A stretch of DNA of 24,101 nucleotides from Globomyces pollinis-pini (Eukaryota > Chytridiomycota > Chytridiomycetes > Rhizophydiales > Globomycetaceae), in the NCBI GenBank assembly GCA_025399215.1, contig MU621342.1, positions 1 to 24,101 on the forward strand, in the 5' to 3' direction. The first letter of the stretch is position 1. Each line of letters begins with the position of its first letter. Positions 8,204 to 19,858 of this stretch are shown one piece after another. A model generated the notes under the pieces. That model saw only the letters and a list, made by a program, of their open reading frames with translations, had not been told where the DNA came from and did no database searches. A program made the translations under genes and the position numbers.

Positions 8204-9662
8204 TTAAATGGACATATCTTCAATCAAAGGTTTCTTGTTATGGCCTGGTGTTGGTGTGAGTTGTAAATCTATGGTAGGCAAAGAGGTTTCTTTATACTCG
8301 ATAGAGATACTTTTTGTCACATCAGGTTCACTTGATTCATATACTACCTCTTCAATCAATGGCCGTGTCCCACAGCATTGGCTAGTATTCAATTTCACTG
8401 GTGTCTCTTCAGTACTCTTATATATAATTGAGTTTGGATTTGATTGTGTGAATCCATCAACAGAGTTCGATAAATTGCTTGGATCATAGTCTTCGATTAA
8501 TGGCTGAATGGTTGGTGCGACTTTTTTTGGTGTTTTCAAATTTGTGAGCACAATCACTTCTTTTTCCCACTTGTCATATGTAATAATCATCGATCTAGCA
8601 AATATATCCAATTCTTCATTCATAAGACTTGCCATGGTAAGAAAATAGTGACACTTTTTCGAATGCAAGAAAGCAGTTTTTTTGTGTGCTTTTGAATTTT
8701 TGGATATTTGATCAAATACTCTTACCATATCAGATAATGCTGCGAGTACTTTTTGCTTATCTTGAATGATTGTCAAACAATCTTTAAAAAAAATCAACAA
8801 GGATTCTGGCGAAAAAGATAAAGAACTACCACGTAAAGTCGCAAATACTAAATCCAAGCATTCAAATGCGTCCTTATAGGTAAAGGTATTATTCTGAGGT
8901 AAAGATAATACATACGAGCTAAACACTAGCAGGTCAAAGCTTTCTGCATTTGCATCATGTAGGTCACCATTTGAGGTTCGACATGCACATACGTAAGAAA
9001 ATCTATTTAATGAGAATCATTCATATTACAGTAGATCAATTAAAGTACATGATATTTGATTATGTGCGGGTACTTTGATCGACAAACTGGGATGAATTGC
9101 TGGATACTTTGTTGAATCTTCAAACCACCAAGGATTCCACGGTTCAATCAGACATTGCATTGCATTTTGAGACTTTAAGACGGTTTCAAACTGAATTCGT
9201 TCATCCATAGTCATGCATTCCAACATATCATCTATCGTTGCTGTATCTTTTGATATTAGTTAAAGAGCTAACAAACCAAGGTTTATGTTGGAAAAGCGGG
9301 AACTGATTTGATCTTCCTCTAAAACATCTAAAGAAAGTTAGTGATAGAATGGAAACCTTCATCGACATTGTCATCGTACATTCTTTTTAGCATTTCCAAC
9401 ATTTTGAGTTGTTCCTCTTTTGATGCTTTAGTATCTTTTAACTGATCAACAACAGATTCTTTGTAAAAGTGGGATTCTGTACAATCTGCATGATCCTGAT
9501 AGAGAATTAAAACATAATTCATTACGGTATGTCTATAACAAGCTAAAGTGCAATATTTTACACTACATCTTGGACAAGTATATTCAGCTCCTTGGATTCC
9601 ACATCTGAATAGTTAAAAGGTATCTTCTGTTGTGCATACATTTGACAAAGTTTTGCAACCAT
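8204..9662 (-). CDS. ZNHIT2: HIT-type zinc-finger protein, ZNHIT2-like
   Basis: Six exons: 9662-9640, 9604-9526, 9495-9357, 9327-9277, 9246-9030, 9002-8204; 435 residues (human ZNHIT2 403). The zf-HIT domain opens the protein: Cys6/Cys9, Cys18/Cys21, Cys26/Cys30 and His36/Cys39, then CTESHFYKESVVDQL, the family's post-finger helix. The middle contains IEPWNPWWFED and IKVPAHNQISCTLIDLL, typical of ZNHIT2, which links the R2TP (RUVBL1/2) chaperone to assembly of spliceosomal U5 snRNP. The C-terminal tail carries PLIED, PLIEE and PLIED at about residues 337, 384 and 428, each in a disordered context; this is unusual and may be a repeated docking motif. Introns are 35, 30, 29, 30 and 27 nt, the first two within the zinc finger. 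Nucleus or cytoplasm expected. Confidence 0.88.
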
Positions 9663-9741
9663 TTCAAGAGTTTAAATTCAAAAAAAAATTATGAAAAATT
9701 TCATTCCCAAATCTAGTAAAAAATCTATAATAATTTATTAT

Positions 9742-11160
9742 TCAAACTTCAGAAAAATACTGAGCTGTTGAGGGTATCTCGTAGATATCAACCAGGTAAG
9801 TTTCATCCACGTATGCAATACCAATCACAAAGCATATAAAACAACCAATGATAGGGTATAGCAAACCATAAAATGTCTTGTTGGTTGAAGTAGATACTAA
9901 AACACCAATAAGTGGTACCAGACCACCAAAGATGCCATTTCCAATGTGATAGGTAACTGAGAGACATGTATACCGTATGTTGGTAGGGAATAACTCGGCC
10001 AGAAATGCCCCTATTGGGGCATAGCACAATGATGAGTATGTGCTTAAGATTCCTACAATAACTGATATCATGTAGGGGTTATAATGTGGGTTATCCACTA
10101 AAGCATCCGAAGCCGGATCCAGAAAAGGGCGATAGTGGTATATTGCCAGATACAGTGGATAGTAAGTCAAAAAAGCAAGTGCCAATCCTGTCATTATGAA
10201 TGGCTTTCGTCCATATCGATCAGACAGATATCCTACCAGAATGTACAATGGAGAGACAATAGCAAGTGGGATTCCAACCAAATAATATGATGTTTGTAAT
10301 GGTACTTTAAGAGTATCTTGAATAAAAGTCAAAACATAGAACTGTGACGTATAAAATACAATTCCTTGTCCAACAGTTGCTCCAAACACTGCAATAACGA
10401 TGTACTTCAAATTGTAAGAGTTTCCAAAAGTCATTGTAAATGATTCCCAGGCACTCTTTGGGGATTTTCCTTGGCCCTTTGTCTTTTCAAAAATAGGAGT
10501 TTCTGTTAGTTGAACGCGAATGTATAGTGCTCCACAAACTAAGAATATCGATAACCAAAAACAGATTCTCCAACCCCAAATTGCAAAATTATCTTCACCC
10601 ACAATAAAACTAACAATTGAAATCACCATTAGTGAGCAAACGAGTCCCAGTACCACCGATAATTGTATGAATGACGTATAAAATCCTCGTTTCTCATTAG
10701 GAACATGCTCTGAGATAAACTAAGATTAATAAAGCCTTTCACTTACTGTAACAGCACCACCATACTCTCCACCAATTGCCAGTCCTTGAATCAATCTTAA
10801 TATAATCAGAATAAACCCTGCAGATGGGCCAATAGAATAAGGACCGGACACTGTTGGAACACATCCAATCAAGAAAGTCGAAAATCCCATAATTATTAAT
10901 GAGAGCACAAAGGTATATTTCCGTCCAACATAATCCCCAATTATTCCAAATGCAACTGCTCCGAATGGTCTAACTATGAATCCGACGGCATAGGAAGCGA
11001 GAAAAGCAGTCAAATCACCAGTTGGAGTTCCAGTGTGATAGAATATGGATGCCAATGTAGTTGACAATGATCCATAGACAAAAAAATCATACCATTCCAC
11101 TACTGTTCCAATTGAAGAAGCAAGTATTATCTTCACTAAGTTCTCATTATGTTCATTCAT
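9742..11160 (-). CDS. MFS transporter, metabolite:H+ symporter (MHS) family
   Basis: Exons 11160-10747 and 10719-9742, a 27-nt intron with consensus donor GTAAGT, 463 residues, twelve predicted membrane helices. MHS hallmarks: VVEWYDFFVYG in helix 1, RPFGAVAFGIIGDYVGRK in helix 2 and loop 2-3, RLIQGLAIGGEYGGAV in helix 4 (typical GGExGGA), then FISEHVPNEKRGFYTS; the second half has GYLSDRYGRKPF between helices 8 and 9. Bacterial relatives (KgtP, ProP, ShiA) move alpha-ketoglutarate, osmolytes or shikimate with protons; substrate cannot be deduced here. The family is mainly bacterial, so ancient horizontal transfer is possible, but the intron shows that the gene is truly nuclear. Plasma membrane is most likely. 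It lies 79 bp upstream of ZNHIT2 on the same strand. Confidence 0.85.
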
Positions 11161-11800
11161 AAGGTGGATAAAGGATTGAATTAGAAATCTATATTTGGGT
11201 TTGTTATGTCACTGACTGAAACAGAGTTTTCAGGGAACATCGCCTGGGGACTGATACCATGTGATTAGTCGCTTCAAAGTTCAGGCACTGCATGGGTCTT
11301 CAAACTATGATCCTCCTTGTAGTGGATTTAATTGCAGATTGGATCCAAACATGTCAATTACTCTGAAAGTTATTCGTCCTGCGCTTAATAAGATGCTAGA
11401 ATAACTCTAAAGCCTTTGGATATAATCCTTTCGTTACGGCTCTCAGAAGTACAGTGTGATTACACTGCACACTATATACTGTTCCTTTTATGTACATTTC
11501 ACATTGGTGTCTTCTGACCAAGTAAGGGATTTTACTTATAGAAGGTACTAATCCGAACTGTGGATACACACAGTCCAATGCACGCTCTCAATCATAACAT
11601 CACTAATGCTCCAGAAAATTGATTGTATGGTTGAGGAAACAGTCCTTTCCAAATTACATTTCCGTTTGTGTCCCAGGAAAAAAATGATTATTTAGGAGTT
11701 GATGTTTATCCTGTTTTAGGGAGTTGCTATTTTGATTCACCAAAAGGTTGGTGTTATTAATTATAAGATTTTGTTTATTCTACCAGTACTATCAGTTTGC
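11161..11800. other. Intergenic, no gene recognised
   Basis: 640 bp between the MHS transporter start and the SSNA1 stop, both on the minus strand, so it holds the SSNA1 3' end and the transporter promoter. I see no protein frame longer than about 60 codons with credible content and no tRNA box pattern. A small perfect hairpin, CAGTGT-GATT-ACACTG, lies at 11452-11467 and may be chance. Confidence 0.5.
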
Positions 11801-12184
11801 CTAATTCCTAAAACTTTTGGCTAAATGCCCACTCTTTTTGTGCAAATTATCCAGTAGATGTTGTGATGATTCCACAATACTGGAGTAAGTTTCTTCCGTA
11901 TCCGAAATCAATTTATCATATTCATCTTTCAAGTATAATTTCTTTTTAATATCCTCTGTAACGATATTTAGTTGATCTGTTAATTCTCTAAGATGAGATT
12001 ATAATTCAATACATGATCTGTTGTTGTAATTCTCTTTGATGAGATTCTTGATGACCTAGTTCAACACACAGTGATTCCCTTAAGGTTCTTATATGTTCCA
12101 AACCTGATAGGATTAATAAGATTTTGGGAAACCTTTTATCAAGTCATTGTTGAATGATTGTAGATTTGAAGGTGATATTGTCAT
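11801..12184 (-). CDS. SSNA1: SSNA1/DIP13 (NA14) centriole and cilium coiled-coil protein
   Basis: Three exons: 12184-12133, 12103-12013, 11987-11801; introns 29 and 25 nt; 109 residues (human SSNA1 119). The start MTISPSNLQSFNNDLIK resembles the SSNA1 opening (NxELVK pattern). The whole chain is a single heptad-type coiled coil: a LRESL block, QRELQQQIIELTDQL, then the conserved KDEYDKLISDTEETYSSI with VESSQHLLDNLHKKSGHL near the end. SSNA1/DIP13 self-assembles into fibrils, branches or stabilises microtubules and localises to basal bodies and flagella; it is kept mainly in ciliated lineages. Its presence argues that this organism makes flagellated cells. None of the three exons is long enough to be obvious as an open frame. 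The gene is divergent, 134 bp from the chromodomain gene. Confidence 0.88.
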
Positions 12185-12318
12185 TTGAATGAAAATTTAC
12201 AAACTTTTGATTTGTTTGTTTTAATACCAACAAAAAACCATTGAAAACATAGAAACGATCAATCAATTGAAATTTGTTTATCAATATTGTCATTCGTATT
12301 TCTTTTTACTTTTTTTTA

Positions 12319-14085
12319 ATGAGAACTCCAGACCCTGATGTCTTAAGAAAACTATTCATGAAAGAAAAAGAAAAAGAAAAGAGATTCTTTAATAGTGTTA
12401 GAAAAGTTGGAATAGATATGGAAGATGATTTACTTCTTAATCAACAAACAATCACTATATCTGATGATGAAGTATCAAGGTAATCCAATTATCAAAATTA
12501 AACTAGTAGTGTGGATGAGGAGGAATACCTGGTCGAAAGAGTCTTACGTCACAGAGTAAAAGATGGAAAGACTTATTATCTTATCAAATGGCTGAATTAT
12601 CCTGCTTCAGATAATACTTGGGAGCCTGAAGAAAATGTTCGGGTAATTGATATAGAATGAATTCATTGCTCCAGTGTCCAGATTTAATCCAAGAGTATAG
12701 AAATAGACGTGCCCAAACTAAAAAGAAATCAGCAAAAGAACCCACACAGAGCAGTTCATCTGTAAAGAAAAGGACTATCTTAACAATCAACTCAAGCCCT
12801 GTCAAAAGTGGTACTGGTTCCGCTAGTCCCCCAAAATATATAGGAAATACTGCATCTCAAAACTATAGTCTGGACTCTCCAAAGAGTCAATCTCATGTTT
12901 CTGATATGGAGATAGCCCCAGCTGATATTATAATCCCCAATCACAACGCTCCAGAAAAACCATCACAACGAGGTAACTTTTGGCAATTAACCAAAAGTGA
13001 ATGTTATTGCAATGGCACCCGCATCAAAGAGTAAACAATCACTTGAAAATTATTTGATTCCAACCGCACCAAAATCTCCCACAAACATTTACGAGCCATT
13101 TACAAATAAACGCCCACCGTTAAATATACCAGTTGAAAAAGTCGATACAAATAAACCAATAACAAAGAAATCGTCGAAATCAAACTATGCAAAAAACATC
13201 TATAAACCGTTCCAAGAATATGTACCAGAACATGCACTGAATTCGAAACAATCCATATCTAGTGCTACAAATCGTCCTAAAAAGTTTGTCGCAAGCTCAT
13301 TGTCTGACTATTTGATACCGGATGATTCTTCATCAGATGCTGAGCCTTCGTCTACTGTTCCTGATGCTAGACATTTGAAGACCAACACATCGTCCACAAT
13401 ACTTCCACAACCTAATGCGAGTCATTTGAAGACCAATACACCGTCCACAATACTTCCACAACCTAATGCGAGTCATTTGAAGACCAATACACCGTCCACA
13501 ATACTTCCACAACCTAATGCTAGTCATTTGAAGATCAACACACCTCCCACAATACCTCCACAAATAAGTTCAAGCAACCAACCAATTGATAAAGTTACGC
13601 ATGTAAATCCAAAAGTCAAAGAGAAAAGTTACAAGATATCCCAAGTACAGAATTCCAATGTTGGACGATCTCAGCCAGAAGACAACACCCATCAATCAAA
13701 GCACATGGGTTCAGTTGTTACATCACTCCAAACCAGTTATCAAATTATTTGTTCTTTAAAAACGAACGTACTTCGAGGTACCATGGACATTGAAACTGTG
13801 AAAATAATTGCTTTATGCGATCATCTGAAAGAATTGATAGACGAACTATCAAAATCAAAACCTGCAGTCATTGATGAAATTGTACAATCTGGAGCCTTGG
13901 CAAAATATGATCAATACCTTCAATATATTAAAAAGAAGCTAACTGAGAAAGCAATTGCAAATTACGCTATTAGTGCAATAACAGAAAAGAAATCAAGACA
14001 GCCTATACAATTGCCAAGTGACAATCTAACTGTGCGATCAATGGAAATGGATGAGGATCCATGGGAAATCAATGCTGAATATTAA
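12319..14085 (+). CDS. Chromodomain protein with tandem-repeat linker and C-terminal helical domain
   Basis: Exons 12319-12479, 12507-12642, 12675-12972, 12998-14085; introns 27, 32 and 25 nt; 560 residues. The chromodomain spans about residues 59-107: EEEYLVERVLRHRV, YYLIKWLNYP and DNTWEPEENV. The aromatic cage expected to bind methyl-lysine is present as Tyr61, Trp82 and Tyr85. A long disordered Ser/Pro/Lys region follows with four 17-residue repeats (residues 320-387). Residues 438-530 form a compact helical domain that recalls the TFIIS N-terminal/LEDGF integrase-binding fold, a resemblance judged by eye only. There is no SET domain and no clear chromoshadow domain, so it is neither Clr4 nor a standard HP1. 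Likely a nuclear histone-mark reader and adaptor. The N-terminal 55 residues are highly charged (EKEKEKR). Confidence 0.85.
13360..13563 (+). repeat. Four 51-bp tandem repeats in the chromodomain gene
   Basis: Units start at 13360, 13411, 13462 and 13513, each encoding a 17-residue unit of type PNASHLKTNTPSTILPQ. Units 2 and 3 are identical over all 51 bases; units 1 and 4 carry a few changes. The unit length keeps the reading frame, and the identity points to recent expansion. It is a coding minisatellite, not a CRISPR array: there are no spacers. Confidence 0.95.
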
Positions 14086-14193
14086 AAATCCATCAAATAT
14101 CAAAATAGAGATATTCTATTTGTTACATTGTAGAATAATGCTATATTAAAAAAATAAATCTATCATTCAAAACTGAACAGGATTGATCCATAC

Positions 14194-14574
14194 TTACATT
14201 CCAAACTTTCTCCAATAAAAGGATAGATAACCTTCATCTTCTTTCAAATATCCTTTTGAATATTTTTCCAATAATTCTTCAACTTGAACAATTTTAGCAC
14301 CAGTAACCTTTTCAACAGCAACTCCATTATGAAATAAAACAAAGGTGGGATACCCCCATACAACAACATCGATATTCAACTTGACCTCTTCCGCATTCAC
14401 TTTACAGAATTGGATATTGGAATAATTTGGTATGGTTGATAAATTTTCGTAAATGGGTGCAATAGCTTTACATGGTGGACACCAATCGGTAAAAAAATCC
14501 AGAATTAGTAATGGTGAATTTGTTAGAATATCATCAAATTGTTCTGGTGATGTGATGTGTATCAATTCAGGCAT
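14194..14574 (-). CDS. Thioredoxin with WCPPC active site
   Basis: Single exon, 126 residues, ATG at 14574. Thioredoxin fold in order: buried Asp26 in LLILDFFTDW, redox site Trp31-Cys32-Pro-Pro-Cys35, and cis-Pro76 in WGYPTFVLF. The usual cytosolic motif is WCGPC; the Pro for Gly change is expected to alter redox potential. The region before cis-Pro (VKLNIDVVVWGYPTF) is atypical, and the C-terminus has a 20-residue extension ending FYWRKFGM beyond the last helix. No signal or targeting peptide is visible, so a cytosolic or nuclear disulfide reductase or specialised thioredoxin-like protein. It is convergent with the chromodomain gene and lies 127 bp downstream of the KDM4 gene on the same strand. 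Confidence 0.88.
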   Translation of the reverse strand: MPELIHITSPEQFDDILTNSPLLILDFFTDWCPPCKAIAPIYENLSTIPNYSNIQFCKVNAEEVKLNIDVVVWGYPTFVLFHNGVAVEKVTGAKIVQVEELLEKYSKGYLKEDEGYLSFYWRKFGM

Positions 14575-14701
14575 AAATAAAATTGTTTAGAAAAAACTAC
14601 ACATTTATTGAATAATATCGGTTATATAAAACTATTTGCAAAATGTAAAAACTAGAATAGAATAGGGGGATCAGAAAACGTACGATCGGATTGAATTCAG
14701 T

Positions 14702-17666
14702 TTACTCGACTGTCGGAGTGCTTGGTACTAAATTCAAAGAGGAATTCTCGTTGTAATCTTCTTTACTTATATGCAGTTGGGGTTCAGGTACTTCTAATCG
14801 CAAATTTTGTACACTTTCCACTTCTGAGACTTGTGGTTCGGATTTCGACAAATCTAGACCTGCAGGATTTGGTATATCAATTCCCAACGTTTGAAAAATC
14901 ATATTAATAGTCTGCTTCTTCTTCCTTGGTCGAGAGTCTGTATAAATCGGAATACGTTTCTCCTTTATCTTCTCTTCCGGTTTGACCTTTAACGCCAACC
15001 AAGATGTGAAAGTGGAATCTTCTCTAACACTTTAGTGAAATGTAAATATTACTGTGCTTCAAATTGTACCATACAACCATTCTTCTCGGGGACTGTTTCA
15101 ACCACAACACCTTCATACGTTACACTTTCAACCTTTGCAATCACCATGGTACCAACAGGGAACTTCAAAGATGCTTCCTGAAGTTTTTGTGCTGTTTGAC
15201 TTTGCTTCTTCTGTTCAGACAACACCTACAGTTGGTTAATAAAGCTGCATTACTGGATTATGCGCAACACAAAAACATTCCATAACTCCATTGTCATCCA
15301 AAGAAATGTGAATTCCAGCCTTAATTGCACATGTCACATGAAATGCACGAACACATTTTCCTTTAGTACATTGAATGCATGCCCCAAGAACAGGGTTTGG
15401 CTTGGAGGGACCCTTCCATAAACAAACCGAGCATTTCTAATATTACTCACACAATCGATTACCAGCCTGTATCTTTCTTTGGGAACACCTTTCACACCCG
15501 CCACTTTGTACATAGAAAGAAATGAGTCTTCAGGTTTAAGTATAATTTCTGGGAATGTAGAATCGTTTTTGCAATTTGCAGTATTTGGTTTAGCCGCATT
15601 GTTTGTATTCATTGAATCTTGGATTTGTTTCTCTGATTCTTCACTACTAGTTGTTGGTTGAATATCAACTGTGCTTAGAATTGCTTCCTTCAAAACAATT
15701 TCGGCAGCTTCGTTTACAACAGAATCTGAGGATAGAGCTGGCATTGATTCGGGTTTGCCATCTGTTTGCAAAGAGTGTAAACAAACAGTACTCACAATAT
15801 CATTCAAAATTAAGCCAACAGCTGTGTCTAGCACTTCGTTGGGTGGAAGTGTGTTATCCATACCTTCTACTGTGCTAGGTTGTTCATCAGCGTCTGGTGA
15901 GCTCTTTACAGCCAAAGCCTGATCACTCAAAGAAGCTAATCCATCCAACTGGCCCATTGATCCTTCGGAAACCTTTTCTATCCAAGTTTCAGTTATATAA
16001 GAACCACATTCTAAATGTGCAAAAGTTTGTGGGATATCTGTGGGTAGTAATGGAAACTCTGGTGTGTGACCTAATGGGCAAAATGCGCACTAGAATAAGA
16101 AAACTGATAAATGTACTTTCACTCTTGGGAGTTTCTCTGCAGGAGGCTTAGCAGGTAATTTAATCAAAGGTTTAGTCAATTTCTTTGATAATTTCTTCAA
16201 AGGGGGTTGTATTTGTGGTACAACTTGGTTCTTTGGCCTTTCACCTGGACAAAATATGCCATAAACATCAAGTTGAACTGTATCATCTTCACATTGACAA
16301 AATGTTGCATTTTTTCCAAACTCTATCCAACTCGGCGTTGCAAAATTAATTGATTCAGCGCAATTGAATTCAGTATTGTAGCCTTGGTGGTAGGCTATTT
16401 TTAGAAGAAAAAACGAGTACCCGATGGGAATGTTATAACAAATTCATTTGCAAATTGGACTAATTTATGTACAGGGATATTTTGAGCAGACACCACAGAA
16501 GGGGATATGACGCAATTTTTGTGCCTTTGGTTAGTATTCATTAAAAATACCTTAGAAAATCAGGACATTCATGTGCTTCATTGAAAAAAGTTCCTAAAGT
16601 TAGTCCAAATTGAAGATTTACCTTTTGCGAATCGCTCAAACCGTGATCGATGAGCTGGGGGTATAACATACCATTGCTTAGGTGCACCAAAATGTATATA
16701 ACTAATATTAAAGATTATAAGCAACTACTTTATCGAAAAAAGATCCATGTCTTCCACATGCCAAGCAAACGTCGCCTTATACATTCCAAAGTATAAATAC
16801 GGTTTGGTGACTCCTGGAACATTGATAGCAACTTTTGAAAGAAGGTTCTCAAGATGTGCAACATTCCATTTATTGTCCGGATTCTCCTGAAATAGAGTCC
16901 CCAGCAGATCTGCCCCGTACATTGTTGGTTGAAATGATAAATTTCTCCAGTAAAATCGTTCCAGCGCTGCTAAATATTCCAACGAAGGTTTAGATGCAAA
17001 CTTTGAAATGAAGGCCGGGTTCTGTGTCAAATATTCTTCTTTAACGATTGGTACATCGGGTATTTCACTGATAGGCACGATATCATGATTTTCCATATTT
17101 ATTTCGTTCCCTGAAGACTTATCTGCACTGTTAATAAACTTAAGATCAACCTTCTACCGAAGGTTCAAGCGCAGTTTTCTTTGAGGTGATATTTTCATCC
17201 TCCTGAACTGCTTTGTGTTTTCTCTTTTTGATTTGAGCTGGCAAAACCTTAATATTAGACTATTTTGTACATTTTCACCATTTTTCCAAGATCAGTCATA
17301 ATTGGAGGTTTAAAATCTGTCTCTGTGATATCAAACCAATCCTGAATTGTGTAAGACTTTTTAGTTTCCATATTAAGCTGCCTATGAGCTCCAGCAGGCA
17401 ATCCTCCACAGTTGAACACTTATAATGAGGATCGATACAATACCTTGCTTGATGGGCTTTTTGATAGTGAATTTTTTAATAAGTTCTGGAGAAGCTTTAT
17501 TAGAATCTAACCATTCCTGTGGTGGAATGACTTTAATCAAACCAGCCTTCATTCCATACTTTTCTACCGATTGTATAAAGGTATAAAAATCCTTGAATTC
17601 CTCATAAGTTGGTTGAAAGACGGGTACTCCACTGGTTTCGAAGTAATATGCCGGTCTAATAATCAT
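14702..17666 (-). CDS. KDM4/JMJD2-type JmjC histone lysine demethylase
   Basis: Twelve exons: 17666-17444, 17418-17279, 17247-17151, 17122-16729, 16701-16622, 16593-16551, 16524-16421, 16394-16117, 16089-15464, 15437-15254, 15225-15053, 15023-14702; about 887 residues. JmjN at about 13-60 (VPVFQPTYEEFKDF). JmjC has the Fe(II) ligands His275, Glu277 and His363, the 2-oxoglutarate Lys in GAPKQWY, and structural zinc ligands Cys321, His327, Cys393 and Cys395, spaced as in human KDM4A, so the enzyme should be active on H3K9/K36 methyl marks. PHD begins at Cys454 (CAFCPLGHTP). A Ser/Glu-rich insertion of about 140 residues precedes the extended PHD (KCSVCLW, CIQCTKGKCVRAFHVTCA). A single Tudor-like segment (FPVGTMVIAKV) follows. 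The last intron may be 29 or 23 nt. Known fungal Rph1/Gis1 have C2H2 fingers instead, so this is the animal-type layout. Confidence 0.92.
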
Positions 17667-18118
17667 TTCCAATTCAAATTGTTGATGTCCAAAGGAAAGT
17701 GTATGAAAAATAATTTATCATTTTGACTGAATCGATACAGTTCGGAACATCCCGAAGAATCATATTCTCACAGGAAATTAGGATAAACCTATGGAGGTAT
17801 CTGGATCATCATGAAGTATTGGAGTTTCCAACTATCTACTAATGTATAGTAAAGAAACGGATGTTCAACTCTCAGTGATCAAATTAATAGTGAATATAAT
17901 AGAACTTTAATACTATACAAATTCGTTTTCGAATCGTTTTAAATTTTGATTCATTTGAATGAGTATTATTTTAGTAATTGGGATTCAATTGGTGGTTTTC
18001 TAATTCGCCATCCGATTGAATGTAGATATTTCACTTTACTCTTATGTAAACGATAAACTTCTAAAAGAGAAAGAGTAAATCACTACTGATCACCAATTCA
18101 ATCGTGTTTTTTCCTTAA
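17667..18118. other. Divergent promoter region of KDM4 and the kinase
   Basis: 452 bp between two start codons that point outward. AT-rich, with stops in every frame; I see no short exons that extend either gene. It should contain both promoters, but no distinctive element stands out. Confidence 0.5.
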
Positions 18119-19829
<1,711 letters not shown>

Positions 19830-19858
19830 AAGAATTCGTTGCTAGCGCTTCCAATAAC

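Noticed and set aside
9742..11160. Bacterial contamination or misassembly as source of the MHS transporter
   Set aside because: A 27-nt intron of the local type interrupts it, and it sits in a run of same-strand housekeeping genes with the same base composition.
11452..11467. Perfect hairpin CAGTGT-GATT-ACACTG as terminator or regulatory RNA
   Set aside because: Six base pairs with a 4-nt loop is expected by chance in a window this size, and there is no U tract or partner.
13333..13563. Minus-strand frame with repeated WKYCGRCIGLQM units
   Set aside because: It is the antisense reading of the 51-bp tandem repeats in the chromodomain gene; the sense frame continues a domain protein.
13360..13563. 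Direct repeats that might suggest a CRISPR array
   Set aside because: Units abut without spacers, are in-frame coding, and the sequence is eukaryotic.
15479..16151. Several plus-strand frames of 60-84 codons
   Set aside because: All are antisense to the PHD/extended-PHD part of the KDM4 gene, whose zinc-ligand spacing fixes the true frame.
17248..17270. 23-nt intron with donor GTACAA in the second KDM4 intron
   Set aside because: Codon counting showed that it breaks the frame; the donor GTGAAA at 17278 gives a 31-nt intron and keeps it.
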